A stretch of 64,000 nucleotides of DNA, from assembly GCA_015039365.1 (NCBI GenBank), contig WION01000050.1, positions 124,001-188,000 on the forward strand, written 5' to 3'. The position numbers were made by a program, and so were the translations under genes. The notes beneath the pieces are model-generated. The model was given only the letters and a program-made list of their open reading frames with translations. It had not been told where the DNA came from and made no database searches. Source of the DNA: Amanita rubescens. Its lineage: Eukaryota; Basidiomycota; Agaricomycetes; Agaricales; Amanitaceae. Shown here one piece after another: positions 12,440 to 23,047 of this stretch (its first letter is position 1; every line of letters begins with the position of its first letter).

Positions 12440-13500
12440 CTTCTCTAGGAGTGGGTGCATTGCGACAGGTGGCGATTAGTAGATGACATCGGCAGCACGA
12501 GAATAGCCTGAAGGAGGTTAGTTATCGGCCCTTCTGTATTCGCGACATTATGTCCCATCCCCATTCCGAATGTCTCTCCAGAAGCTTAATGTACTTGCCT
12601 CCAGAGCTGTGTCGTTTTGAATGCCAGTTATGCTCAGAAACATGATGTGCACCTTTTAGCTTAAGGATCCAGCTTCTATTGGAGCGGTGCGCCACGAATC
12701 CAGGATAACCTACCGCCCACATTGCTCCGCATCATCGGAGTCATAGACATAGAAAGTTTTGTTATCATTGACGGCGACCCGAAGAAGCGGTGGTGGTATA
12801 AATCAAGTCAAGAAGCCGACTGAGTTTGGCTCTGATTCGCCTAGGAGAGTGGGATGCAGAATGAAAGATACACATTGAACAAGATGTGCCGGTGGAGTGA
12901 GTGACAGTCGTTGACGGCCGCGGAAAATGCCAATGTCTTCCGAGTCCCATATACATAGATACCATTGACAAATACGAATCAGCCAGACCGGTGGAAGTCA
13001 GGGAACTTTATCGATGGCATTCATATTCTGCAGCTCTGTCCCATGTACTGTCGGGCCCCTGGATGACGGAATATCATTCCCCTTGTTATGATGCGCCTTT
13101 GTGTCCATACTCCGGGAATGACACAAATAGAAGTCTAGAACCTAGGATGGTGAATGAAGAGCAGCGCCTTGCCAATATCAAACTCAGGTGCGGCTTCCGC
13201 AGGGAGTTGACACTCATCTCTTTCCTCTGGGTGTGGGTGGGTAGGTTGCGAAAGGAATGGTGGGCGGCCATTAGTAAAACCACGAGAATAACCTGAAGAA
13301 GGTTTGTTCTCGGCCCATCTGTACTCTTGACATTCCGTACGCGTCTCAGATTCATGACATCAAAAATATAGTGTGCTTTCCTTTATGCTCAGAAATGTGA
13401 AACGAACGCCCCACGGCTCCCACCGCCTACACTCTCCACAGCATCGGTGACCTAGAAAAGGTTTGTTAATGATGACGGCGAACCGATATAAATAGGACTC
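12440..13500. repeat. Diverged direct repeat pair (12.44-12.80 and 13.20-13.50 kb)
   Basis: Two stretches share an order of short matching words: an AGAATAGCCTGAAG / AGAATAACCTGAAG block, TATCGGCCC / CTCGGCCC followed by TCTGTA, a Cys/His-rich middle, then CGCCCACAT / CGCCTACAC and a GCATCATCGG / GCATCGGTGA end followed by GTTTTGTTA / GTTTGTTA and GACGGCGA. Neither has an intact frame. They look like two copies of the same decayed unit between the 7TM gene and inhibitor copy B. What the parent was I cannot tell. Confidence 0.45.
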
Positions 13501-13766
13501 GGAACCGTGACATCGAAAAATACTTCCAGGCTAAATCGCACGCTTAGCACGGGCCACTGCCTTACTGTACAGTTGCCGTTGGGAGAACTTTCCGATCACC
13601 AGTCATAGCTTGTCACCAGTCACAGGTCACGCACTCCTGCATCTCAACCAGTCTGTTTTGGTTGGCCTCGATGTTCTGAGGATTCCCAAGAAGACTCCAA
13701 CTCGGAGTCACAATATATATATAATTATAAAGCCTCGGCTTTGCGTGGTGTTCCTCCAAATTCAAA

Positions 13767-14279
13767 ATGCGCCCCCGCTACCGGACCTCTGCAGATGGGG
13801 TACACACACATCTCACGACTAGTCGCAGCCCCCGGCAAATACACAACAATGATCACTGTGAAGGACGGGTCCGTCGAAGCTTACGTTGACCAATGAATCT
13901 CGGAGAAGGTAAGCGTGTTCAATGATTTGTAACATTTAAACATTTAACTTAAACTTGTATTAGTGGTTCATCGAGACACTGGGCAATGACGTATATCGAG
14001 TGACGGTGAATGTATCATCAAGGAGGCTGACGTTCCGGGAGAATACAGGCTTGTCGTTTCATTATTGACCTTAACTTTGACTGAGACTTGTTACATGGAT
14101 AGTATCGGACCCGCTGGACGCCCGGACTTACACGCGTGCGTTGAAAGGGGTGAAGCTCGTGTGAGTAATGTATATCAATATGCACCTTGTCACTGACGTG
14201 AATGCAAGATAAGATTGGCGTGAAGCTGAGTTCCGAGAGTATGGCGGATGCGAAAGTCCATTTTTATCGCGTTGATTAG
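13767..14279 (+). pseudogene. Inhibitor-like small protein, copy B, broken
   Basis: This second copy is clearly dead. An extra C in the run just after the ATG (about 13771-13775) shifts the first exon. A stop follows the conserved exon 1 end. Exon 2 lacks about 65 bases, including the segment that encodes the GKGSSEW motif in other copies, and the terminal codons have changed to GTT GAT TAG. The intron positions and the last exon remain recognisable. Upstream it keeps a TATA-like region and the 17-base palindrome described for copy D, with one mismatch (13693-13709). Confidence 0.75.
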
Positions 14280-14479
14280 CGCTCAGCGATCAAGTGTCAC
14301 TGAGCTCAGACTGTATAGGTGTACACGCTCGGCCGGACATTTACGACGTTGTCATACATGGATGTTTTACTTCTATACACATCGAAATCAATGGAGTACA
14401 TAGAAACATTTGAATAGTGAAATTATAGGATGTTGAGCTTCCTACGGCTAACTTGGTATAGGATCGCCATGGACCATCC

Positions 14480-15603
14480 TTACATAGTAAACTTGTTCTC
14501 CCGCACCACATGATTTACTTTCGCAGCGCTCCCGAATTCCATTAGGTCTTGGAGGTATAGCTTGACAGGGTTCCCTTCCTGAATGGGTTTTTCAAAGCTG
14601 ACGAGTTCTCGAAGTGTTTTCCAGAGTCCGTAATCCAAAAATTCGAAAGTATCGCGACTCGTTCCTGCTGCATAGATTCGCAAACACTGAACCTGTCCTT
14701 CGTCGTTGTGGCGCTCAGACGTCGAACCGGTAGTAAGGGTAGCTTCAACCTCGGACTTGTCCAGACCGTAATCAGCCAAGATAGAGATCCACGGACGATC
14801 CGAAGAACAACTGATCGTTGGTTCTTCCCGCTCGATAGAGTCCAGTTGGGGCCGATTGGAACGCTTTGTGTTGCCAACAGATATGAAGATTTGTGACATC
14901 CTTTGTGAGAGGGCAAGTCGACAAGATCAAAGTACATCGGTATCATCGCATCTACCATGTGCTGCCGAGGGCAGCACACTGTATCGCGCATGTTCGTTTC
15001 CATAACCGTATCATCCATTCAGATTCGCTTATCTGCAGTTAATTTCAGTAATAGAAAGAGTAAGATGGACTTGCCTTATTCCTTCTCTCGTCCCGATGTT
15101 TGACTTCATTGCTACCCAATGGAAAAGTTGATGTAGGCATTGGTGAACAGATGTTCCGCGCCAGGTGCGACCGTAGACCAGAAAGACTTGCCAAAGACAT
15201 ATTTAAGATAATCGACAACTGGAATCATTCTACAATCGGCCAAGTTCTGATTCCAGCGAAGGGCTTTCGCTGCCTGGAAGTGGTAGGAACGGAATCTGCA
15301 GGGTTTCACGTACGAGGTGATCCTTTGCAAGTAGCCAAAGTAATCGGTTTGCCAGTCGCCCGGTTTTTCCGACTTCGATGAGTCCTGTTTTAACTCCCCC
15401 TATTAATCCCTTTAGTATCCTGTCTCGATCCTGGGATGGGTTATGTAAAACGTGCGCTGCTGCAAATGGGTGAAGCTCCATGTCTGAAGTTTCAAGACAT
15501 ATACGAGCATGGCTAACCATCGCAGTTTCAATGAATGAAACTGCATCCCATCCAAACCGAACCGTTGTGCAAGCACGGCAAGATCATCAGCTTCTCCGGC
15601 CAT
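14480..15603 (-). pseudogene. Relic of a large basidiomycete-specific gene (C-terminal part)
   Basis: The minus strand carries overlapping coding-like segments in changing frames. In order: a piece with MELHPFAAAHVLHNPS and GGVKTGLIEVGKTGRL (about 15475-15330), one with IPVVDYLKYVFGKSFW and NAYINFS (about 15270-15115), one with MVDAMIPMYFDLVDLPSHK (about 14975-14910), and one with LDSIEREEPTISC and the C-terminus ending at 14480. From memory these resemble the C-terminal part of large uncharacterised Agaricomycete proteins that often have a fused N-terminal domain. At about 14905 the frame changes by one base inside a continuous homologous stretch, which no intron explains. I see no start and no N-terminal domain, so I call it a pseudogene fragment. 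The family recall is moderate. Confidence 0.5.
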
Positions 15604-17102
15604 GGGATGTCGGGGACAAAGCTTATTGCAACATTTGGTCGGGATTAACCCCTATCGATGTCGAAAAAATGAGCGAAGCGCCATCATAAATCATGCCAGT
15701 AACGCACAGGGGACGGCCAAAACCAGCTATATTTTACCTTGGCATTTGCGTGACTGCGTCAACCGGGATAGAGCCCAATGGAATTGCCTTCTGTGGATTG
15801 TTTGCCAGAGACTGCTCTGTTACATCAGCGATCTCTCGCTTCTGTCTGACTGCAGGAGGAGCAATCCTCGCGTTATTTGGCACGCTTTGGCTCTACGCAC
15901 TCGACGCGGCCTCGCACAGCCAGTCAACGCTCCGTCGCTTCCAACAGCATCTGTTCTCTCACAGCAGAACCTATGCTAAAATGCCCAGACGGTCCATCGG
16001 CATCCCGAGGAAAAACGAAGAACAAGTCTCCGTGTCGCCGGCAAGGAACGCCAACATCCAAGTCGTACTTTCCAACTAGCGACGGGACCTGGTCAGAAGA
16101 TACGCACATGTTCCCATTCGAATGTCTAGTCAGCCGCGTCACTTGCGATTTATCTGCCAGTGAAAGGTACCACAACAAGTCCGGAGGCTTCTTTTGCGTC
16201 AAATTGTTCTTCTATCCATTTGCACTCCACCCAACATCAGAAATCTCTGCCTCTGAATGTGCTAACCTTAACCGACACCGCGGGTGCAGAAGCCGGTGAA
16301 TTAGTAAGCTCTCTACCATGAGCATTGAGCTTATTTAAAGTTCGACGACTTTGCTCCTCCACAGGCAGTTGATCAACATCATTTATCTATCATGGCCGGT
16401 TGCAGTCCGTTGAACCTGAGCGCTGCTGTTCTATTCCTGTTCGATCATGCGCCTCCTGGACCCTGGTGAGAGGGGAAAGGTAAACGCATTTTCGCGCTGC
16501 AAAAAGGCAGACTAACTTCCTTTAAAGGCAACATTCGTCAAATGGGGTTATTTTTAATTCAGCTATAGAAAGAGATAACAGCGCCCATGGTCCCACTACT
16601 CCGTTAGGTCATCATGGCGTTCTGTGGCTGAAATTCAAGCGGGCTCAGATGTGCTCATGTTTCATTGACTGTATTTGGAATTGGGGAACGGCCGCCGAAG
16701 AATACGGGTAGATGACGACTCGGAGGGAGTGGGCGAAGACTCGGCGAGGGGGCATTGGGGAGATGGCGCTGTACGTCTGAAAGTTTGCTAGAATAATTAT
16801 TATTCAACCAGTTAGCCTACGTTGAATCGAATCGTGATTCTACTCGAACACTGCTCCTGCTTACGTCCCCAGTAGATTGTCAACCTAACTTGGTATGCAA
16901 CCGCCTTCTCCCGAGGAAATTCACATCGGTAAGGATGCGGTCCCACACGTACTCCTTTAATTCAGTTCACTATATCTTGGATGCCCATATGATCACTGAA
17001 TTTGGGTGTAACGGGCTTTGGGCGTCTCAACTTAAGGCATCTTGAGAAGACTCCGGGCCAGTATAAAGCCTTGGCTTTTTGCGGTGTTTCTCCAAATTCA
17101 AA
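15604..17102. other. Region without a supportable gene; upstream region of copy C
   Basis: Several overlapping open frames of 60-140 codons occur on both strands at 15.6-16.3 kb. They may be further debris of the adjacent relic, but I cannot link them. From about 16.9 kb the sequence repeats the upstream region of the other inhibitor-like copies (a GGTAAGGATGCGGTCCCACA block, then AAGACTCC and a TATA box at 17062-17068). Confidence 0.4.
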
Positions 17103-17535
17103 ATGCGCCTTGTTACTGGACCTCTGCAGACGGGTCTCTACATCACCGAACTGGTTGAAGGCCCTGGCAAATACGCGGCAGTGAAGAGTGACCTATCGAA
17201 GTTCACACTCACAAATGATTCTCAGAGTAATGGGGCGCAGGTAAGGGTGTTCAAATATTTCCAGAGTATAACTTAACATGTATCAGTGGTTCCTCGAGAG
17301 CATGGGTAACGACGTCTATCGAACCATGTCGAAAGATCTGAACGTGGCAGTAACTCACGATGCCAAGCAAGGCACCGTCGGTGTGGGCAAAGGGCCAACA
17401 GAATGGACCATCAAGGAGACGGATGTCCCTGGAGTATACAGGTCGGTGGTTTCATTATTGACCTTCACATTCAATGAAACTCGTTTAGAGGCGGACCCGT
17501 CGGACGCCCAGACTTACACGTCTGCGCTGAAATAA
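17103..17535 (+). CDS. Inhibitor-like small protein, copy C, shortened
   Basis: Exon 1 is 17103-17240 (46 codons) and exon 2 is 17287-17535, giving 128 residues. It has the family landmarks: TGPLQTG near the start, PGKYAAVK, WFLESMGNDVYR at the start of exon 2, GKGPTEWTIKETDVPGVYR in the middle. In-frame TAA 17533-17535 lies where the intact copy D continues into a third exon. The ancestral third exon (about 17598-17666) is still open here and ends in an RLFRVDE-like tail, but the donor has become GCGAGT and the preceding codons include the stop. The shortened form would lack the last beta strand. It may still be expressed, since the TATA box is well placed (17062-17068), or it may be an early pseudogene. 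See copy D for the family assignment. Confidence 0.55.
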
Positions 17536-17919
17536 ATGGAGATCAGGCGAGTAACGATGTTAAACATACCTTGCCGTTGACTGAAACGGACGTTTAGCTC
17601 GATATGAAAATTGGTTCTGAGAGTAAGACGGCCGTTAAATTCCGTCTTTTCCGCGTCGATGAGTGACCAGCGATCAAGGGTCAGTAAGCTCGGACTGTAC
17701 CTAAGCTTCACTATTGATGATGAATTGGACCTAGATCAGGCCTGGTTTTGACCGTGGATGCACCGTTGTGGAATCCAATAGTTCCGAGTTACCAAAGTAT
17801 CCGAGAATGGCCAAGTACATAGTTATGCTATTTGCGAGATTTCAACGATCTGTTCAAAAAACCCTTAAAATTGCAATATGCTTACTAACTCTCCGATTCA
17901 GAGTTGATGATCTTAGTAC

Positions 17920-18175
17920 ATGAGGTGCAGCTGACATTGGATGGCACACCGGGCCAGTACTAGGTCCTGATTCTCGCCTTTATCGCTGTCTGGCGCATAG
18001 ATATGGAGGGGGTGGAATGACAACCACGATGAATTGGTATCTCATGTAGTAACACATCCCGGGAGGAACCTGTCAGAGGTAACGAATCCACTAACCACTT
18101 ACTTTGTCACTTGGGCAAGGCTCGCCGCGTCTTTACTCGCATTGCAACGTGTCTACCATGGAGAACCGCCCGGAG
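17920..18175 (+). pseudogene. TRM44 fragment
   Basis: This degenerate copy of TRM44 exon 2 corresponds to about 7945-8175. It shares GGTCCTGATTCTCGCCTTTA exactly, then GTCTGGCGC, CATAGATATGGA and a diverged GAGGTAACGAATCCACT. Internal deletions and substitutions destroy the frame. It lies upstream of a copy of the TRM44 flanking sequence and inhibitor copy D, the same order as TRM44, flank and copy A at 7.4-10.5 kb. Confidence 0.8.
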
Positions 18176-18400
18176 CTTTTGTTCGCGCGCAGGATACTCG
18201 TAAGTGATGTCAGCGGCGTGGTAGCAGTAAATATAGACAGATAAAGAACTTGGGGTCGGAATGAAATCCAGGGCTTCGCGACGGGAGCAATTGTAAGGAG
18301 CGCAAAGTCCCAAAACTAGGATGACTGGCATTTAACGTTTAACCACCAGCAGAGTCGTATGAAATACTATTATGCCACTCACCTATTGGCGGACCCGAGG
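18107..18400 (-). pseudogene. 7TM gene relic
   Basis: On the minus strand the peptide VILVLGLCAPYNCSRREA resembles LQLRLYALYNCSRRVA of the 7TM gene at 31.6-33.3 kb. No start, no splice structure and no continuation are present. The DNA also matches 9230-9480, so this relic was carried in the same duplication as the TRM44 fragment. Confidence 0.4.
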
Positions 18401-18803
18401 AATGCCTCCAAAAACATGGCACCAAAAGCAGGTATTTACATCCAAGAGCTAAGATGATCCCACACGTACTCCGTTAAGTCATCGTTTTGTGGTGGAAATT
18501 CTTGGTTCGGTTAACGCTCAGATGTGTTCATGTTGTTTCATTGATTTGGTCACGCGCTGTATTCTGCTCCCGCATCCCCTTGCAGATTGTCAAGCTAACT
18601 CCGAGAGAAACCACATTGGTAAGGATGCCTGGATGCGGCCCCACACGTACTCCTTTAATTCAGTTGACTACTCACACATACTCCTTTAATCCAGTTCACT
18701 ATACCTTGGATGCCCATATGATCGCTGCATTTGGGTATGACAGGCTTTAAGCGCCTCAACTAGTCTATTTTGGTTGGCCCGATGTTCTAAGGATTCTCAA
18801 GAA

Positions 18804-18820
18804 GACTCCGAGTCGGAGTC
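18804..18820. promoter_or_regulatory. 17-base palindrome upstream of the copy D TATA box
   Basis: GACTCCGA-G-TCGGAGTC is a perfect 8-base inverted repeat around one G, ending 9 bases before TATAAAG (18830-18836). It contains CCG-N3-CGG, an arrangement bound by some fungal Zn2Cys6 factors (known of that family; binding here is inference). Copy B keeps it with one mismatch (13693-13709). Copies A and C have only the left half. Confidence 0.5.
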
Positions 18821-18829
18821 AGAAAAAAA

Positions 18830-18836
18830 TATAAAG
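18830..18836 (+). promoter_or_regulatory. TATA box of inhibitor copy D
   Basis: TATAAAG lies 34 bases before the ATG. Copies A (9895-9901) and C (17062-17068) have equivalent boxes at the same distance, implying very short leaders. Confidence 0.6.
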
Positions 18837-18870
18837 CCTTGGCTTTGCGCAGTGCCCCCCCAAATTCAGA

Positions 18871-19433
18871 ATGCGCCCCGCTACCGGACCTCTGCAGACG
18901 GGTACATACATCTCAGACCTAGTTGATGCCCCTGGGAAATACACGACAGTGAAGGGCGATCGGTCGAAGCTTGCGTTGACCGACGATTCTCGGACTGAGG
19001 ATGCGGCGAAGGTAAGCATGTTCAATGATTTGTAACATTTAACTTAACGTGGATTAGTGGTTCATCGAGACACTGGGCAACGACGTATATCGAGTGACGG
19101 TGACGAATTTCAATGTGACCCTGACTCCCGATCTCGGACAAAAGACTGTCGACATCGGCAAAGGGTCATCTGAATGGATCATCAAGGAGACTCGTGTTCC
19201 AGGAGTATACAGGTTTGTCGTTTCATTATTGGCCTTAACTTTGACTGAGACATGGACAGTGGTGGACCCGCCAGCCGCCCAGACTTGCACGCGTACGTTG
19301 AAAGAGGTGACGCTCATGTGAGTAACGTATCATATGCACCTTGTCACTGACTTGAATGGGATATAAGATTGACATGAAGCTGTCTGAGAGTACGACGGAC
19401 CTGAAAGTCCGTTTTTTCCGCATCGATGAGTGA
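18871..19433 (+). CDS. Small protease-inhibitor-like protein, copy D, intact
   Basis: Three exons: 18871-19011, 19058-19306 and 19368-19433, giving 151 residues with no signal peptide. The second intron uses a weak GTGACG donor. The stronger GTGAGT 12 bases on would break the frame. Features: N-terminal ATGPLQTGTYIS, PGKYTTVK, WFIETLGNDVYRVTV, GKGSSEWIIKETRVPGVYR, and a C-terminal KVRFFRIDE. Length, lack of a signal peptide, the regularly spaced G-x-Y strand starts and the WIIKET motif resemble the fungal beta-trefoil serine protease inhibitors of MEROPS family I66 (cospin-like). This is a tentative fold-level match from memory, not a proven homology. It is the only one of four copies with all three exons in frame. 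Such inhibitors are cytosolic defence or regulatory proteins in mushrooms, and the function here is inference. Confidence 0.6.
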
Positions 19434-20001
19434 TCAGCGATCAAGTGTCAGTGAGCTCGGACTGTAGTTAAGCTTTACTATGACGAGTGGGACCTATGTC
19501 AGGCCTGGTTTTGACCGTGGAATCCAATAGTTCCGAGTCACCAAAGTATTTGAGAATCCAAGTATATAGTTATGTTGTTGACGAGACTTAAACAATCTGT
19601 CCAAACGACACTTAAGGTTGTAAAATGCTGCCCAATGGCTGTCTCGTTGCGTTGACGAGAGGTACTAACCTAAGCCACTCTGTCGTTTATTACCCGTGCT
19701 CACCGCTGTTACAGTGTTATGCACCAGGTTACATGCGAACGTTTATTTTACGCTACCGTTTCAGAAACCACATCGACGCATGGCAAGCGTTCGCCCGCAG
19801 CTTCAGCATTCTGTCGGGAGATGTGAAATGGTTTCAATCCAGCCGCAGCATTAATGAATGAGTGAGATCCTGCTCTACGGGACCAACCCCACCGCCCGTA
19901 TATCATTTCGACTATCTTCCTACAAGTACAAGTTTTCCCGGGTCGTCCTACTCGCGCTCTAGGCTCTACATTGCGGATATGTTACATAAAGCAACGTCAT
20001 G
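19434..20001. other. Copy D downstream flank, duplicated
   Basis: The first 190 bases repeat the flank of copy C (17700-17870), with CAGGCCTGGTTTTGACCGTG and GGAATCCAATAGTTCCGAGT in common, so the C-to-D duplication extends past the genes. The rest is the 3' region of the permease, with no gene seen. Confidence 0.55.
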
Positions 20002-22366
20002 TTAATGATGGTCCTCCTGATTGATGGGACTCAGCGGCGTTGGCCGCCGGACAAAAATATACCGCGGCATACCATCCTCCTGAATCGTGGCCACCCTGTC
20101 CAACCTAAAACCTTTCCTCTGAGGCTCCCAGACAGAAAAATAGTACCAATATGCTACCCCGATAAACGGTACGCAAAAGCCAGCCACCGGATGTGCCTGC
20201 CATTAATTTGTCAGTGGGAGTTTCCAATTAAATAAACTAATTTACCCAATACGGCAAATGTATATAGGGTTGGCTACCCCTTCTTGGCGGAGCAAATGGA
20301 ATGGCTATCAAAAAAAGGTTGGACAGGCAGAAGGCAATCAAAACGGCTTTTGGAGCCCTGAAAGGTGAGCGCCAATTCCAAGATCGATAAGCTGATGTGT
20401 AAAGCAAGATTAGCCCGACAGAGACGAAGAAGTTGACAATTGATGAGCAATACGATGACACTATACGTTTATTTTTCTTAGCTTCAGCGAGACCCGGAGA
20501 GTATAATGGCTTACAGCTAATGAGAAATTGATAAATATCCCCTGGCGGAGCCGTGAAGAGAAATAGGCATGAAATCAGATACTGCGAGAAGAGTGCTCCC
20601 AGGGGTGCGTTAAAGGGAAAATTGCCCGCGAAGAATGATGAACAAGGAAGTATCCCTTCGCGGCCGAGCTCCTGTATGACTTCGGATATCACGACATCAG
20701 TACTAGCCTATGAGATGATGAAAACAACATACCCCGAGCCTGCGAAAACTGGCCCGCAAGGAGATTGCCCAAGACAGAAAACGCAATAAAAGCGCTTAAT
20801 ACCTGCAAAGTCAGTATTTATTACATTGGAATTGCTTCCTGTGCTTAAATTAATCGACTAACCCTCTCTGTTGCAAAGCCGAATAGGTTCCGGAAGAAGA
20901 GAGCCCTAGTCCAAGATCAGCTATTTTATGTGATGACCCCCGTACGGGACTTACGCTACAATCTGCTGACTGTTCAAGATATCATGTTTCGAGACGACAG
21001 CAAAATATGCAATGTTGACAAATAGATACACTAGTGTGACCAAGCACGTTGCTATTGGTGCCGCGCGTTTAAGAGTTTGGACTGGGTTTTTTACTTCGGA
21101 TAACGTATAGTTGGCGTTATTATAACCGACGAATGACCTATATAATGGCATGAAACCCCAAAGAAAGGCCAAGACAAAGATAAATTTACCAAATGACATT
21201 ATACATGCCTGTCACGAAGGCATTTACGCCTATCCCCGAGCCTTCCCAGAATTTCTTCCATTCAAAATTGTGAGGTTGCTCATACCGATCGCTGACTTGG
21301 AAACCAGGAATGCCTAGAAGAGACAGTAGGCCAGCAAGTGCAACGGCTGAGAGTACGACGAGCTTGAATGAACCAAGAACGTTTTGCAATCGGACGCCCC
21401 ACTTGAGCATTGTTCCGTGAATCAACACGATGAAAGTTAAGATAGAAAAGGATATCAAACGAGTAGTGTACCATGTCGAGGGTATGGCAAGGGCATGTGT
21501 TAGATCTCAAGAATCATAATTTGTCAGTTGAAAAGCTCTCAGACGTATGATAGCCTAATCACTTACATTCACTAAAAACCACGCTGTTCGCCGCCGCCAT
21601 TCCCTGGGTCTTTTGTTGGAAAAGAACGCGACTAGAGCCGACAAGACACGTACCGTCAGAAAGGCATACACAGCATATACACAGGTTATCAGAAACCTTG
21701 GGCGCGGGTACATAAACTCGAGATAATTCTTTTCTCCTCCGCTCCGAGGCAAGCCCTAGATAACAGATTTCAGACTTAGCGACGGTTGCACACGAGCAAG
21801 AATACGTCATGTCACGCACGGTTCCAAGTTCAATATAGACTGCTGTTCCCGCAGCAGCTAATGCAGCACCCAATAACCACATGATGAATGTTATGCCAAC
21901 ACTGCCCGAGGCACGTAAAATAATGCTAGGAGTAGCATATATGCTATGATTCGTTCAATATGCTTGCTATGTAACGGTAGGTTTGCTGGTGTCTTACCCA
22001 GTCCCTATAACACGATTAAAAATCAGGAACACTGCGCTAGGGGTGCCTGGTGGATCGAAATGGTTGAGGAACAGTGGCATATAGGGAATGCAAAAGAGGA
22101 AATGTATTGACCAAGCTGCCGTTTCTCTTGCGGAACGGTGCTAGCGAAGTCGCTATGACGCGCTAAAGACAAATCTTATCAGTTGGCAACAGACAACAAA
22201 GCTTTCAATCAGACGTGGCACCATTTTCGTTTTCGCTACGCGTTCCAACTTGAACATCTCCGACTATGGTGCGCCTAGCATCGTCAACCGAACCATAACT
22301 GTTTGGAACATCGTCGTTCAGATATCGTGCCTCTGTAGTGCTGGCATGCCCGGGTGTCGCGGTCAT
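20002..22366 (-). CDS. High-affinity methionine permease-like amino acid transporter
   Basis: Thirteen exons on the minus strand: 22366-22222, 22162-22112, 22031-21998, 21943-21820, 21755-21654, 21609-21567, 21505-21190, 21137-20955, 20905-20863, 20802-20733, 20679-20515, 20460-20246 and 20196-20002. They sum to 561 residues with every phase consistent. It is an APC-superfamily transporter with about 12 membrane spans. The hydrophilic N-terminus is cytosolic. Landmarks: FNRVIGTGIYATPS in the first helix, WLLGAALAAAGTAVYIELG, GLPRSGGEKNYLEF, GTMLKWGVRLQNVLGSFKL, NNANYTLSEVKNP, VNIAYFAVVSK, and LGNLLAGQFSQ followed by VIQELGREGILP. The order and the SGGEKNYLEF segment match fungal MUP1/LAT-like methionine permeases (the yeast Mup1 is 574 residues). 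Substrate is inferred from family. The exon 1/2 and 2/3 joints are the least certain. Part of the gene is duplicated at 22.54-22.75 and 25.56-25.95 kb. Confidence 0.9.
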
Positions 22367-22440
22367 CACGTTCTGAAAAGAACGATGGTGTGCGAATCAA
22401 ATATATTCACACGTCCAAAACGAACAGATATTGATGATGA

Positions 22441-22530
22441 GAGATAAGATCTTACTTAAGATCAAGCGACAATCTTTACTTCTAGTTCCGGGCTTTGAGA
22501 TTGTGACTTTTTTCTTGGTTGCGCTAGATC
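22441..22530 (-). pseudogene. Cyclophilin 3'-end fragment
   Basis: This segment matches 25984-26118, the tail and 3' flank of the cyclophilin gene, with TTTGAGATTGTGACTTTTTT and CTTGGTTGC shared. It includes the codons for the Lys-Lys-Lys-Val-Thr-Ile end. It sits just upstream of the intact permease and marks one edge of a tandem duplication. Confidence 0.8.
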
Positions 22531-22539
22531 ATGAGATAA

Positions 22540-22745
22540 TTCTTTTCTCCTCTGCTCCGAGGTAAGCCCTAGATAACAGATTTCAGACTTTAGTGATGGT
22601 TGCACACGAGCAAGAATACGCACGGTTCCAAGTTTAGACTGCCGTCCGGCGGCCTGCAGCAGCTAATATAATGGCGCCAAATAACCACATGATGAATCAA
22701 CACTGCCAGAGGCACGTAAAATAATGCTAAGAGTAGCATATTCTA
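22540..22745 (-). pseudogene. Permease fragment (exons 4-5 region)
   Basis: A near-identical but degenerate copy of 21720-21945 in the same orientation: GAGATAATTCTTTTCTCCTC, the exon 5 acceptor, intron 4 and the helix coding for the AAGTAV region are recognisable, with small deletions. It stops abruptly at 22745, inside what is intron 3 of the parent, and the rest of the copy resumes at about 25556. Confidence 0.85.
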
Positions 22746-23047
22746 GGCTGCTCCGATGTTGGGCGATTTCGGGCCGACCAACTTTTCCCCTAATCACTCA
22801 ATTTGTGAGACATTGCGAGTCTGTCCACCACACCATGGGTTACAACCGGCTTGAAACGGTATGGCGATCCTTAATACCATTTTGGGCGACAATTAACCCA
22901 AAGTAGATGATGACATTATACTACTACTACAGCATTGCGATCGCGCTTCATGCCCGACGGATTCAAAACAAGTCTGCCATATGCGATATAAAGGATGAGG
23001 GGGGTTGCAAAGAGGCATCCCCCTTCCACTCAGGCTGTATCTCTACC

